In this document: piece by piece, positions 10,365 through 21,814 of the stretch
How the letters are laid out: each line of letters begins with the position of its first letter
Numbering within the stretch: the first letter of the stretch is position 1
Source: Apricaphanius iberus
Taxonomy: Eukaryota > Chordata > Actinopteri > Cyprinodontiformes > Aphaniidae
Assembly: GCA_028564705.1 (NCBI GenBank)
Contig: JAPXFQ010001945.1
Span: 186,001 to 250,000 of the forward strand
DNA length: 64,000 nucleotides
Reading direction: 5' to 3'
Made by a program: the position numbers and the translations under genes
Notes under the pieces: model-generated
What the model saw: the letters and a program-made list of their open reading frames with translations, nothing else
What the model was told of the DNA's origin: nothing
The model's database searches: none

Positions 10365-11943
10365 CACTCAACAAAAAATATAAACGCAACACCTTTGTTT
10401 CTGCTCCCATTTTTCATGAGATGGACTTAAAGATCTAAAATTCAGTCCAGATACACAATATTACCATTTCTCTCAAACGTTGTTCACAAATCAGGCTAAA
10501 TGTGTGATAGTGAGCACTTCTGCTTTGCCAAGATAATCCATCCCATCTCACAGGTGTGCCACATCAAGATGCTGATCTGACATCATAGTGCACAGGTGTA
10601 CCTTATGGTGCCCACAATAAAAGTCCACCCTGGAATGTGCAGTTTTGTCTCACAGCAAACTGCCACAGATGCCACAAGCATTGAGGGAGAGTGCAATTGG
10701 CATGCTGACAGGCAACGAGCAACAGATCTTTTGCATTGAATGTTCATTTCTCCACCATAAGCCGTCTCCAAAGTTGTTCAGAGAATATGGCAGTACATCC
10801 AACCGACCTCACAACCGCAGACCACGTGTAACCACACCAGCCCAGGACCTCCACATCCAGCAGATTCACCTCCAAGATCGTCTGAGACCAGCCACTCAGA
10901 TAGCTGCTGAAACAATTGGTTTGCATAACCAAACAATTTCTGCACAAACTTTCTGAAACCGTCTCTGGGAAGCTCAACTACATGCTCGTCGTCCTCATCG
11001 GGGTCTTGACCTGACTCCATTCGATGGCGTCTGGCAGGTTGGAGAGGTGTTCTCTTCATGGATGAATCTCGGTTTACATTGTTCAGGGCAGATGAAAGAT
11101 AGCGTGTGTGGCGTCGTGTGGGTAAGCGCTTTGCTGATGTCAATGTTGTGGATCGATTGGCCCATGGTGGTGGTTGCGTTATGGTATGGGAAGGCATCTG
11201 TTATGGATGAAGAACACAGGTGCATTTTATTAATGGAATTTTGAATGCATAGAGATACAGTGATGAGACCCTGAGGCCCATTATTGTGCCATACATCCAT
11301 GAACATCATCTCATATTTCAGCAAGATATTGCACGGCCCCATTTTGCAAGGATTTGTACACAATTCTTGGAAGCTGAAAATGTCCCAGTTCTTGCATGGT
11401 CAGCATACTCACCGGACATGTCACCCATTGAGCATGTTTGGGATGTGCTTGACCAGTGTATACGACAGCGTGTACCAGTTCCCACTAATATCCCACAACT
11501 TCGCACAGCCATTGAAGAGGAGTGGACCAACATTCCACAGGCCACAATTGACAATCTGATAAACCCTGTGTGTAGAAGATATGTTGCACTGCATGAGGCA
11601 AATGGTGGTCACACCAGATACTGACTGGTTCTGAGTCCCCAGACCCCCAATAAAGCATAAATCTCCACATTACAGGGTGGCCTTTTATTGTGGGCAGTAC
11701 ATGGTACACCTGTGCACTAATCATGAAGTCAGATCAGCATCTTGATGTGGCACACCTGTGAGGTGGGATGGATTATATCAGCAAAGCAGAAGTGCTCACT
11801 ATCACACATTTAGACCTATTTGTGAACAATGTTTGAGAGAAATGGTAATATTGTGTATCTGGAATGAATTTTAGATATTTAAGTCCATCTCATGAAAAAT
11901 GGGAGCAGAAACAAAGGTGTTGCGTTTATATTTTTGTTGAGTG
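10365..11943 (+). mobile_element. Tc1/mariner transposon, full length but dead
   Basis: Near-perfect terminal inverted repeats start CACTCAACA; the left copy has one extra A. The similarity extends beyond the tips, with further inverted blocks around 10500-10620 and 11690-11800. The element is flanked by TA at 10363-10364 and 11944-11945, the Tc1/mariner target duplication. Its length of 1,579 bp is normal for the group. The transposase gene between the ends is broken (see 10645-11624). Confidence 0.93.
10645..11624 (+). pseudogene. Tc1-type transposase pseudogene
   Basis: The N-terminal part (10645-10956) has helix-turn-helix-like sequence with STSNRPHNRRPRVTT, a typical linker of this transposase group. 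A TGA follows at about 10954, and a deletion of roughly 45 bp with a frame change lies near 11010-11025. The frame then contains MDESRF (first catalytic Asp), at least three more in-frame stops, QQDIARPHFARI (second Asp, with the usual Asn of DNARPH changed to Ile) and SPDMSPIEHVW (third acidic residue). The C-terminal 112 residues (11286-11624) remain open. It cannot make a functional enzyme. Confidence 0.9.
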
Positions 11944-11949
11944 TACTTT

Positions 11950-13605
11950 GCAAAGAATAATCTAGATGTGCAAAACTAGAGGCATGCTCCAAATTATTTG
12001 CAGCTCTGACTGCAGCAAAAGGATGTTTTCCAAAGCACTGATTTGGGGTGAACCAATTACAATTGCACAGAACAGTTTTTATCTATGAATGATCTCCTAA
12101 AGCCTAGTTTATAATTCTCCATCAGTAACCTGGGCTCAAACACACAAATGCATTGACAGAGATGTTTTCCTCCATCCATTGGAGTGACGTCTCTGGTCGA
12201 AGACTGTTTATTTATTTCAACTTGTAAACACACATCCACTTAAGGAGCAATGGCCGAGAGAGCTTTGATTAGAAGGCTCTGTAGATCAAATCTTAATGTG
12301 AGAAAAACATTTACAGAAACAGAATAGCCCAGCCCTCATCATGGACTGGGCCTACAGTAGTCTGTCAGCCGTGTGAGTGAGTTGTTTCCAGCTCGGTGGC
12401 TGAGACCCCTGTGGTTCTCGCCCATTTGGCTGAGGGAACACACTGTTCCAGACCTGACAGCTTCCAAAGCCCAATCAGCACAGCTTCAACCTAAGCTTGA
12501 CCCAAAGGTCCAAGGCACAAAGCCTGTTATGTGAGAGACTAGAATACACAAAACTGAATGCTCACAAACAGGAATATGCTCCTACCTAAATATTGCCGCT
12601 GAAAGTCTTGCATGTGCACTAATCAGCTAAAATATCACCATGGTAACATCAAGATGGTCAGCAAAGTGGTTGGCTTTAACAGAGCGATAAACTTCATGAC
12701 CCATCTTTCTTTCATCACCACAGAAAGACCGGTAACATTTTACATCAAGTCACTCTGGTTGCAGTGACAGTTTGACTGAGTCTGGGTTTTTCTGCAAGTG
12801 TAAGTCTGTGTAAGATGGAATAAGGCAACAGTAAAATTAAAGCCAGCAGCCTATACTCCTTCTAGACCCAGCATAAACCATTACACAAAACTTTGGTGCA
12901 AGATATAATGGGATGAGACGTATTCTTTGCTTAACCCAGCCGCTTAAAAGAAAAGAAGGGATACTAATTTTAGCTTTAAACAAACACTTTCAGCACATCT
13001 ATCTTTGAAGCTTTAACAATTTGAGTAATTCATTCCAACTACATAAACACCATTTTGTCTTTTGAGAAATGGTCAACTGAATCTATAGATTTGATCATCC
13101 ATTAAGGAAGGAACAAAAAGGTGTGTATAGTGCAGTTGGTGCTGAACCTTTAATAAAACATGTTGCATATGGGGGAGTCATTGCTTACTCAAGGACACAA
13201 CATACAAGGTGCACATATATTCTGTGATTTCTGGAATTGGCTGGTTGATATGGCCTGTAAGATCTGCAGATAATAAATGATTGTCCTTTAAACTTATTAA
13301 ATAAGACACTTAACGGTCTCCTTAGCTGAACATTGTTAAAAACTGTTTATTTTTTAAATACAATCACTCAGTCTGAGTTGCATAAGAATGCTGCATGTAA
13401 TAATTTATTCCAACCCCTATACCCTGCGATAGCCACAGAAAACAAATGAAAGCAGAGAAGTAAATGAGTGAGTTGGAAAAAGCCAGTCCCTTCTACATCA
13501 CAGTGAAAATTAGTATTCAGGGTCTTGCCTACCTTGGCTTTGACCGTCCACAGGAATTGTGATTTTGCTACCCAGGAGCGAGCTGAGCATGTCTCTAATA
13601 GTAGA
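11950..13605. other. aatk intron 1, nothing recognised
   Basis: No exon, RNA gene or repeat family recognised. Confidence 0.5.
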
Positions 13606-13610
13606 AGCTA

Positions 13611-13676
13611 GAAGCTGATGCTAACTGTTAGCAATGAAGCTAACTGTTATCAACAAAGCTAACTGTTAGTAACTCA
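13611..13676. repeat. Short tandem repeat, about 20-bp unit, three copies
   Basis: The phrase GCTAACTGTTA is repeated three times (AGCTGATGCTAACTGTTAGC, then variants starting GAAGCTAAC and AAAGCTAAC) with small differences. Confidence 0.7.
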
Positions 13677-13679
13677 ACA

Positions 13680-14490
13680 GCGGCAGAACATGGTCAGGCT
13701 TGGTGTTTTTGTGGAATTGGCACATCAGCATTGCGTTTTTTACCCAAGAAATAGGGGCTAAGGAAGAAACCATTAGAATCTGTCCTGGAATGCTGCCAGC
13801 AAACCAAGTTAGGTTGATTTGTTGATTGAATGCAACAAAAGAGTTGCATTTCTGTTGGCCAATTGGAGACAAGATGTTTGCATATTGTAAATAATACAGA
13901 GTTAGACTCCTGATCCTGATGTTTCACCCTACCCACTCCTGTGAAAAATTGCGACATTCTGAGACAATACTGAAACAGCATTTTTTTTCTATATAAAAGG
14001 CTCTCATGGCATACAATTGGGCTAGAAACCATAGGGAATTTATTGAAAAAATGAGTAAATGAGATCTTCAAGCAAGACAGATAAAATACACTGTTCTATA
14101 ATTGGCCAGAATAAGCCATTTACTGTGAAAAGTTGTCAACTCTGATCTAGTGTAACATTAAATCTCCACAATACCTCTTCAGAGACCTAAAGACTAAATC
14201 CATCAATTAAAAAATGGTTCAGCTAAAGACTGTAATCATAGATAATTTACATTTATGTATTTGGCATGTAACCAAAAACCCTGTTTCAAAAGACAATGCC
14301 AGCATCAGTGAGCCTTTTGGTCATCCATAAGTGGTCAGCCTGTGGCGAAAATGAAGGGTGATCAGGTGTTTTTCACAATGATTACTTGCATTTTAAATAC
14401 TGATGCTGCGCTCAACACAAATTCCACACTTCATCGTGACATCATGACATAACTGTGATGGCAAGGCGTGAACTTTATTCATAAGTCCAC
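13680..14490. other. aatk intron 1, nothing recognised
   Basis: A 125-codon minus-strand open frame (13694-14071) has no domain, splice sites or composition suggesting a real gene. Nothing else seen. Confidence 0.45.
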
Positions 14491-14539
14491 CGTTGTAGGA
14501 ATATTGTGACATTTGTGGCGACAAGCTTGATATTGATAT

Positions 14540-14719
14540 TACCACAATATTCCTGCATTTTTGTAAAAAAAAAATACATGTGTTTTTTCCTTTTCCTTAT
14601 ACATGCATTCCCATTGCAAAAACAATACCTTTGTTTTTCCTTTTCCATTTAGATGCATTTCTGTCCAAAAAATATAAAATATATTGTTCTTAATTTTCCT
14701 TATTACGTACATTTTTGTC

Positions 14720-14750
<31 letters not shown>

Positions 14751-14870
14751 TTCCTTTTGCATGCATTTCTGTCAAGAAAAATATATAATTTGTTTTTACT
14801 TTTCCTTGTTTTTACATTCCCTCGTCGTCTTGTTTTACTTTACCATATGCATTTCTGCCTCATTATGCAA
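14540..14870. repeat. Degenerate tandem array with embedded (TA)n
   Basis: A motif like 'ttttccttttcc...atgcatttctgt' recurs four or five times at roughly 65-110 bp spacing. A (TA)n tract lies at 14719-14744. The array is diverged and non-coding, although two open frames run through it. Confidence 0.6.
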
Positions 14871-14929
14871 AATAAAAGGACGGCCCTTCTTGGTTCAAGT
14901 CCTCTACTATTGGTCAATAGCAGAGAAGG

Positions 14930-15335
14930 AGCAGGACCCATAAGCAGAATGATTGTGCATGCCAGGTCAGCCACTACAAACCATGCCCCCAGTCGACTCC
15001 AGCTCAACTTAAGCAACATGGCTGCTGACGCTGGCCGGATCTCTTTGAGCAAGTTAAGTCCGTCTTGACGGCTCTTCAGACGGCTTCTCCCTCGGCTTCA
15101 ACCCCTGGAATGGTGGTAAGTTAAGCGTGTTTCCTTATGTATTTAGGTGTATACTTTTGGAAGTGCTAATATACTATAATTAAGTTATTTTAGGCTTGCT
15201 ATGCAGATGTATTGCTAAGGCTGCAAATTCAGCTTGGAAGTGCTGTAGGCTACTCAAGCCAACTTAAGATGTAGTTAATGTTCACCACTATATTATCACA
15301 CTAACAGCAATGTCATTCAAAATGTTCTGCAGTGT
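14930..15335. other. GC-richer exon-like patch followed by plain intron
   Basis: From about 14930 to 15118 the base composition rises above the surrounding intron. It contains 'aacATGGCTGCTGACGC' and ends at a strong GTAAGTT donor-like site at 15116. One frame reads about 15 codons to a stop; another stays open to the donor. It may be a relic or a first exon of an unrelated transcript. No protein family recognised. The rest to 15335 is plain intron. Confidence 0.3.
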
Positions 15336-15508
15336 CATCACTGGGTATATTCCAAAAGTTTGGACACACCTTCTCATTCAGTGAGTTTTCTTTATTTTCA
15401 TGACTATTTACATTGTAGATTCTCACTGAAGGCACCAAAACTATGAATGAACACATATGGAATTATGTAGTACTTTTCCAAAAGGTGTGAAATAATCTGG
15501 CCTCCAAA

Positions 15509-15675
15509 GTCACCGGACCTGAACCAATCAAAATGATTTGGAGTGAGCTGAACCGCAGAGTGAAGGCAAAAGGGCCAACAAGTATTAAGCATCTCTGGGA
15601 ACTCCTTCAAGATTGTTGGAAAACCATTTCGGGTGACTACCTCTTGAAGCTCAAGACTTTGCAAAGCAGTAATTA
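15509..15675 (+). pseudogene. Tc1 transposase C-terminal fragment
   Basis: The plus-strand frame reads WPPKSPDLNQSKMIWSELN and continues through KHLWELLQDCWKTI to YLLKL, then TAG. The SPDLN motif and the following helix are typical of the Tc1 DDE domain. The residues normally giving the catalytic Glu (PIE) are QSK here, so the active site is lost. The end is truncated relative to the family. Confidence 0.85.
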
Positions 15676-15754
15676 GAGTAAAGGGTGGCTACTTTGAGGA
15701 ATCTAAAATATAACACATGTATTCAGTTATTTCACCCTTTTTGTTCAAGTACAA

Positions 15755-16055
15755 GGCTGCATAGTGGTGCAGTGGTTAGCACTGTTGCCTTGCAGCATGA
15801 AGGTTGTGGGTTCGTAGCCTAGTGTGGCTTCCTCCCACAGTCTAAAAACATGACTGTCAGGTTAATTGATCAATCTAAATTGTCCTTAGGTATGAGTGTG
15901 TGCGTGCATGGTCGTTTGTGCTGTCTGTCTCTATGTGGCCCTGCAATGGACTGGCGAGCTGTCCAGGGTGTACTCTGCCTTTCGCCCATTGACAGCTAGA
16001 GATAGGCACCATCCCCCCTGCATTAAGCCTTTCAGAAAATGGATGGATGGATGGT
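15755..16055 (+). mobile_element. tRNA-headed SINE with LINE-type tail and (ATGG)n
   Basis: A tRNA-like head contains GTGGTGCAGTGGTTAGCAC (A box) and GGTTGTGGGTTCGTAGCC (B box). A middle with 'gcttcctcccacagtctaaa' follows, then the GATGGACTGGCGAGCTGTCC tail block and ATGGATGGATGG. This is a near-complete copy of a very common teleost SINE. It is inserted in a Tc1-like element and is therefore younger than it. Confidence 0.85.
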
Positions 16056-16204
16056 TAAGGACATACAGTAATTCCATACATCATGTCTTCATTCATAGTT
16101 TTGATGCCCTTAATTAAGAATCTACAATGTAGTTATGAAAATAAAGAAAACGCATTGAATGAGAAGGTGTGTCCAAACTTTTGGTCTGTACTATACTGTA
16201 CTAT

Positions 16205-18257
16205 TTCAAATCAATTCAATTCAATTCACTTTTATTTATATAGCGCCAGTTCACAACAAATGTCCTCTCAAGGAACTTAACAACAAAAGTCATCTCAATA
16301 CAATTATACAAACATTCCAATCAGTTAAGTTTTCTATGTAAGGAATCCCAGCAGATTGCATTGAGTCATCGGCGTGAGGTTGTGCCCGGATCATGCAGAC
16401 TCCAACCACAGAAATTCCTCAGCAAACCCTCATACTGAGCAAGCATGTAGCGAGAGTGGAGAGGAATAACTCCCCTTTAACAGGAAGAACCCTCTGGCAG
16501 AACCCTGGCTCAGTACAAGCGGTCATCTGCCACGACCGTCTGGGGGTCTGAGAAGACAGAGAAGAGACAGCATGGAGGATGCTCGGTGACTTTGAGCATC
16601 ATCTGGACCAACGCTCCAGCAGGGGGCATTATAGCGGAGCAGGGTACCAGCAGGGTGGAGCTTCTATGGGGAGAAAAACACTGAGAGAAAACAGGGTTAA
16701 TAATCGCATTAACATCAGAAAAAATATATCTGGAGAGTAGTAGAAAAGAAAAGTAGAAGGTGTGTTAGGGTCATTTGAGTCTGAAAAACTCAGTTCTTAA
16801 GTCTATTAGCAATGTACGGTGTGAGGGAGATGGAGTTGAGGAGGGCCGCCGGACCGGGCTGCATCCTCCCCTCGCCGGATCGGGCTGAACACTCCATCTC
16901 CCTCTACTCCCTGCCTGGAAATCCAGGAGAAAAGAAGGAGGTAAGTGGGTAAGTATTGTAGTGCTTATTCATCTCTCTTTGCTTATAGGACTGTGCCCTC
17001 TCCAGAAGATAAATATTAGAAAGATAATATTATCGGTAAGTGATATAACTGGAGTAGATAAAGGCCCGCTCTTCCGAAGACTCTGGCATTATTTACCTCG
17101 ATGACCCCCCCTGGCCGGTTCGTCGACCAGCCAGTTTGGAATAGGGAGACGAAGGTAGTGCACTGACCAATGCACGCTGTCAGTAGCCTCTTTGTCCATA
17201 TCTCTATCTGTTTCTTTCCTGATTCATGATTCAACCTGTTTTCAATTCTCTAATCATTTTATTCTGGTAAATTAATACATTACTGTTAGAAATCGGAGAG
17301 GGATTAAAAGGTCTAGTGTCTATATAAGTAACTATAAGCTTCATCAAAAAGGAAGGTTTTAAGCCTAGTCTTAAAAACAGACAGAGTATCTGCCTCACGA
17401 ACTAAAACTGGGAGCTGGTTCCACAGGAGAGGAGCCTGATAACTAAAAGATCTGCCTCCTATTGTACTTTTTGAAATCCTAGGAACTACCAGTACACCTG
17501 CATTCTGAGAACGAAGTGCTCTGTTAGGAACATATGTAACAATCTGATCTCTCATATACGTTGGAGCTTGATTATTAAGGGCTTAATATGTAAGGAGGAG
17601 GATCTTAAACTCTATTCTGGATTTAACAGCGAGCCAATGGAGAGAAGCCAAAACAGGAGAAATGTGATCTCTCTTTTTAATATTCATCAGAACTCTTGCT
17701 GCAGCATTTTGGATCAACTGAAGGCTTTTGGTTGCATCTTGTGGACTTCCTGATAATAAGGAATTACAGTAGTCCAGCTTCGAAGTCACAAATGCATGGA
17801 CTAGTTTCTCTACATCACTCCTTGACAGGATGTTTCTACTTTAAGCAATATTCCGAAGGTGAAAGAAAGAAATCTTAGAAACCTGTTTAATATGAGATTT
17901 AAATGTCATGTCTTGGTCAAACATTACACCAAGGTTCTTTACATTATTACCAGAGGCCAAATTAATGATCCAGATGAAGTGATTGACCTAGCAGTTTCCT
18001 TTTTAAAGGTTCTGGTCCAAAGACAACAACATCTTGTCTGAATTTAGGAGCAGAAAATTCAGAGTCTTCCAAGTTTTTATGTCTTCGAGACATGCTTGTA
18101 ATCTACCTAACTGATTGGTTTCATCAGGTTTTATGGATAAATATAATTGTGTATCATCAGCATAACTGTGGAAATTCTTACCATGTTGTCTAATTATTTT
18201 ACCACTTGGAAGCATATATATAATAAAGAGAATCGGTACAAGCACAGAACCCTTTGG

Positions 18258-18262
<5 letters not shown>
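16205..18262 (-). mobile_element. L2-clade LINE, 5'-truncated
   Basis: The minus strand carries reverse transcriptase remains (17313-18245), then a long 3' UTR, then the end GGCGCTATATAAATAAAAGT followed by ATTGA-type units (plus-strand TCAATTCAATTCAAT near 16208-16228), the hallmark tail of L2-like LINEs. A short inverted repeat (GAGGGAGATGGAGT at 16823, complement at 16891-16904) lies in the UTR. A second fragment of this 3' UTR lies at 59905-60060. Confidence 0.85.
17313..18245 (-). pseudogene. LINE reverse transcriptase C-terminal half, degenerate
   Basis: Minus-strand pieces are: LGPILF-like sequence with HSYADDTQLYLS (RT motif YADD) at 18003-18245; SKLDYCNSLLSG and RVLMNIKKRDHISPVLASLH at 17583-17789; and GGRSFSYQAPLLWNQLPVLV with FKTRLKTFLF at 17313-17555. 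These are in the order expected for L2/CR1-type ORF2. Several stops and frameshifts separate them. Confidence 0.9.
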
Positions 18263-18289
<27 letters not shown>

Positions 18290-18290
18290 C
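18262..18290. repeat. (TA)n microsatellite
   Basis: A pure TA tract exactly at the junction between the minus-strand L2 LINE and the plus-strand LINE fragment that follows. Confidence 0.95.
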
Positions 18291-18298
18291 TATACTAT

Positions 18299-18690
18299 TC
18301 TATATACCCCAAGGTCAAAGTCAGAAACACCTCCAAAAGTGGTGGAGAATGACCGAGCAAAGATCCTGTCGGACTTCCAGATCCAGACAGACAGGATGTT
18401 AATGGCGAACCAACCGGACATTGTGATGGTTAATAAGGAGCAGAGGAGAGCTGTTGTGGTGGATGTGGCAATGCCACATGATGGTAACATCAAGAAGGAA
18501 CATGAGAAACTTGAGAAATAGCAAGGGCTCAGAGAGGAGCTAGAGAAGGCTTGGAAGGTCAAGGTGACAGTAGTACCCATGGTAATTGGAGTACTTGGGT
18601 CTCCCAAACTGGAGGAATGGCTCCAGTAGATCCCTGGAAGAACCTCAGACATCTCAGTCCAAAAAGAATCAAAGGCAAACCTCTGAGCGA
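18299..18690 (+). pseudogene. Restriction-like endonuclease domain of an R2/R4-type LINE
   Basis: Plus-strand codons give PRSKSETPPKVVENDRAKIL, QPDIVMVNKEQRRAVVVDVA and KKEHEKLEKYQGL. The PD-(about 15)-D arrangement is the restriction-like endonuclease found at the C terminus of site-specific LINEs. An in-frame TAG and later frameshifts break it. A longer fragment of the same family with the zinc knuckle lies at 53055-53760 on the other strand. Confidence 0.82.
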
Positions 18691-18724
18691 CTGTGCAAGG
18701 GAAATCTAGAGGAACCATTTTCAT

Positions 18725-19105
18725 AAGTGTGACATTTTAAGAATCCATCTCTCTCTCTACCTCCCTTCTCCACTTCTCTCCCTCTCTTGGGATCTGTGCA
18801 GAGAGTGACGACCCTGGTCCCTCCATAAATATTTGAGAGCCACACATTGCCACACCAGCTGCACAGAGAAATGAAAATAAAGCAGTTAAAGCCTGTTTCA
18901 TTCCAGCTTTATTAAAATGCTGTCTCCAAGACCGTGGAGAGAGAGATGAGTAATGCCCTGGCATAGAGGAGGGCAAGAGCAATGGAGTCACCCTACCACC
19001 TCCACATTTCAGAGTGAATATTAGGGGGAGGCTGTAGGGTAAACGGATGGCCGACGAAAAGATAAATGCTTCAGTAAAAAATCATATAAAATTAAAAAGC
19101 AAAGA
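18725..19105. other. aatk intron 1, nothing recognised
   Basis: A CT-rich patch at 18745-18790 and otherwise plain intron. Confidence 0.45.
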
Positions 19106-19109
19106 ACAT

Positions 19110-19510
19110 TTCTTTTGAAACTTTTCAGATTTTGTCATGCCACAACAGCAAACTAATGCATTTCATTGGGATTTTATGTGACATACCAACACAGTCGTGC
19201 GTAATTGTGAGGAGACGAAATGTTCAAAAAAAGTTGTATGCTTTTGTATTCAACCCCCTTCCAGAAGGACAGATTAGAATAGCCCAGTCCAATTACCGAT
19301 TGAATCCCTATTGAGAATCTGCACCCATAAATTCTCCATCCAACCTGGCTGATTTTGAGGTATTTCGTAAAGAAAAATTAGCAAAAACTGCAGTCCATAG
19401 TGCAAAGCTGGTGTATACATACCAAACCCACAACTTTTTTCTCTCTGCACAATTATGTGCTTATTTGTGTTGATATATAAGATAAAAACACAAAAGTTAA
19501 ACTTTGTCGT
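19110..19510. mobile_element. Short internally deleted Tc1-like element
   Basis: The ends are imperfect inverted repeats ('cataccaacacag...gcgtaattgtgagg' against 'gcacaattatgtgc...tttgtgttgat'). The middle keeps 'ttgaatccctattgagaatc', like the transposase segment encoding NPIENL. Same broad family as 1880-2850. Confidence 0.55.
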
Positions 19511-19519
19511 GCTCACTTG

Positions 19520-20395
19520 ACAAAATTGGAACAAGTTTAAGCAATACTTATGCAAAGCAGTGGAATATTTATAAAGAGCGAGCATCAGCAGTAGGAATAA
19601 GTAATAGATATAAATCTGAGTTTAAATGACTCAAGTCTACTGCGTTATGCCATTCCTTTAAATAACTGATAAAAGATAGGAAAGAGCTAGAAATAAAACT
19701 ACAAGAATGTGAATAGGTAAAACTTCATGGGGGTAAAAAAACTAAAAGCATGGCTTTATTTGCATATGCATACAATAAATCATGATACGAAGGCACGAAA
19801 AGCATTTCTAATCTATTTAAACATGATCTTTAGGCACGGCATTATGAATAAAGCATAGCTGTGCAACTAAAGTAATTCAACCATGAATGTACTTCAGCTC
19901 CTAAAATACTTTACAGTTATCTATTAAAGAAATGTGTTCCTTATGAGGGCAAAGCTTAGGAAAAGACGACTTTGAAAACAGGAATTTTACTTTCAGTAGA
20001 TTGAGGAGATTATAACACTTCCACACAAACAAACAAACACACACATACACACGTATACACACACTCGTATCAAAGCCAGAGTAGAGATCTGAGGTTGTGC
20101 ACACTGTATGTACCAACACACACCCAAACGGAGAGAATAAACTACTGCATTTGCCTGGCCATATGCCCTTTTCATACCTTTAACTTGCTTTTGCTTTCGT
20201 ATGCTCTCTGTGTACGCAAAAACACACATCGACACAGAGCTGCTCTTGATTCTGACAGAGGGACCTGCAGAGTGGGCAATGTGCCAGTTCACACACAACA
20301 CCCATCAAACTGCTGTGAGAAATAGCCAGGCAAAAAAGAAGGGGGAGCATGGGATGCAGTTTAAAATTAATTTTGGTTGTTGGTGGACTGGATGC
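19520..20395. other. aatk intron 1, CA-rich patch
   Basis: An imperfect (CA)n tract at 20025-20065; nothing else recognised. Confidence 0.5.
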
Positions 20396-20399
20396 AAAT

Positions 20400-21810
20400 C
20401 CAGACATGGTTAGAGCATATTAACTTTAAAAACCCACTCTTTAATTATTGGAGATTCATTTTTTCTTTGCTCACCAACCCAGTAGTAGTCCAAGAACTAA
20501 AACAAAACTTGAAAATCTGGAAAAAAATGACCCTGAAGAAGTTAATCAATCTACTGTGTGGCAATAATGAGAGGTATGATTATCCATAAAGCATCTAAAT
20601 TAAAGAAACAGCACCTGGAGAAACAAATTACACTTGAAAATAAAATAAAATGATTGGAAACTAAACAAAGAAATTCAGGAGCAAATAACACATTATTAAA
20701 ACGAAAAGAAGCTAGACAAGAACTAGATAATATTCTTACATATAAAGCAGAAGGGGCCTTGAGATTTATCAAACAAAAATATTATGAGATGGGAAACTGG
20801 GCCAGTTGACTGTTAGGTTTTCAAATTCGCAAAGCACAAGCAGAAAGAATAATTCACAATATAGTCGACCCCACACTAAAAAGCAATGTTGATAAAGCAA
20901 AAGAAATAGCACATTTGTTTGTGCCCTGTTATAAAAAGCTGTATGAGGAATCTAATAAAATGAACGATGAATTGAATGAGAAGAGTAACACCTTTCTTAC
21001 TAATTTAAACCTCCCGGTACTGTTCAGGGAAGAAGCATCAGGTTTGGTCACAGATATAACAGAGAATGAAATTTGAAAAGGAATAATAAAAAATAAAAAA
21101 ATTAATCTCTGGAAACTGATTGGTTTCCTGGAGAATTCTACAAATGTTTTATTGACATTCTAGTACTATTGCTGACAAAGGTCTTTAACTACGCACTTAA
21201 CAACACCTTTTTCAGATATGATCAGCCCATTAAATGGCCGTTATTAACGGTTATTACTCTCATTAAATGCCGTCAGACTGTGCACTCTCTGCCTACTGAA
21301 ACGTACTTTTCCGTTTGGTGTTTAAAACCTCTTCAAATTAGGCTTAGGCATTTAAAAGAAAGTATATTTTTCCTTCTGTGACCTTAAGGTTAGGACATAA
21401 AACTTGTGGGTTGGTTAAAATAGGTTTAGATAACTCCAGTTATGATATGCTACTCTGACGAAGTATTTTTGACACGTGCAGATAATTGCCTGTTATCAGC
21501 GATAAGAATAGTAGATAACCTACTAGTAGATAGAGAGGGTACAGTCTGACGGCATTTAATGGGAGTAATAACCGCTAATAACGGCCATTTAATGGATTGA
21601 CAACATCCGAATCGGCTGCTTAAGAAAAGTGATATGCCAAATCGATGGTCTGAGGCCATAATTTTAGTCATTCAGTCATAGAGGGGAAGGATGCATGCTG
21701 TGATGGATACAGACTGATTAGACTATTATGCAATGATCTGAAACTGCTTCCCAGAATTTTAGCTAAAAGGACACAAAAACACATACAAAAAAATATACAG
21801 CACCTGCAGC
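20400..21810 (+). pseudogene. L1-clade LINE ORF2 fragment, split by a MITE
   Basis: Plus-strand translation gives the linker between endonuclease and reverse transcriptase of L1-type ORF2: KLKKQHLEKQITLENKI, RKEARQELDNIL, then GALRFIKQKYYEMGN, then KAKEIAHLFVPCYKKLYEE. The target-capture region follows (FPGEFYKCFIDILVPLLTK-like, near 21120-21180). The sequence resumes after the MITE at about 21605 with WSEAI and 'YRLIRLLCNDLKLL', the start of the RT fingers. At least three in-frame stops and small indels make it dead. Confidence 0.82.
21223..21599. mobile_element. MITE with about 75-bp terminal inverted repeats
   Basis: The left arm CCCATTAAATGGCCGTTATT...GTCAGACTGT (21226-21283) is the near-perfect reverse complement of 21541-21597. 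It is about 375 bp long, without coding capacity, inserted in the L1 ORF2. I could not fix the exact ends or a target duplication and do not assign a superfamily. Confidence 0.8.
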
Positions 21811-21814
21811 CTTC

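Larger units (their letters stand above)
15350..16196 (+). mobile_element. Tc1-like element fragment split by a SINE
   Basis: The left end contains CCAAAAGTTTGGACACACCT and the right end AGGTGTGTCCAAACTTTTGG. Inner blocks such as 'tagattctcac' and 'aatctacaatgtag' are also inverted. Most of the transposase is missing; only its C-terminal part remains (15509-15675). The SINE at 15755-16055 lies inside. Confidence 0.88.

Noticed and set aside
13694..14071. 125-codon minus-strand frame
   Set aside because: No domain, signal peptide, splice sites or codon pattern typical of a gene.
14653..15068. Overlapping open frames of 96 and 117 codons
   Set aside because: They run through a (TA)n tract and a degenerate tandem array and have no domain or splice support.
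18290..18724. 144-codon minus-strand frame
   Set aside because: It is antisense to the restriction-like endonuclease fragment of a LINE.
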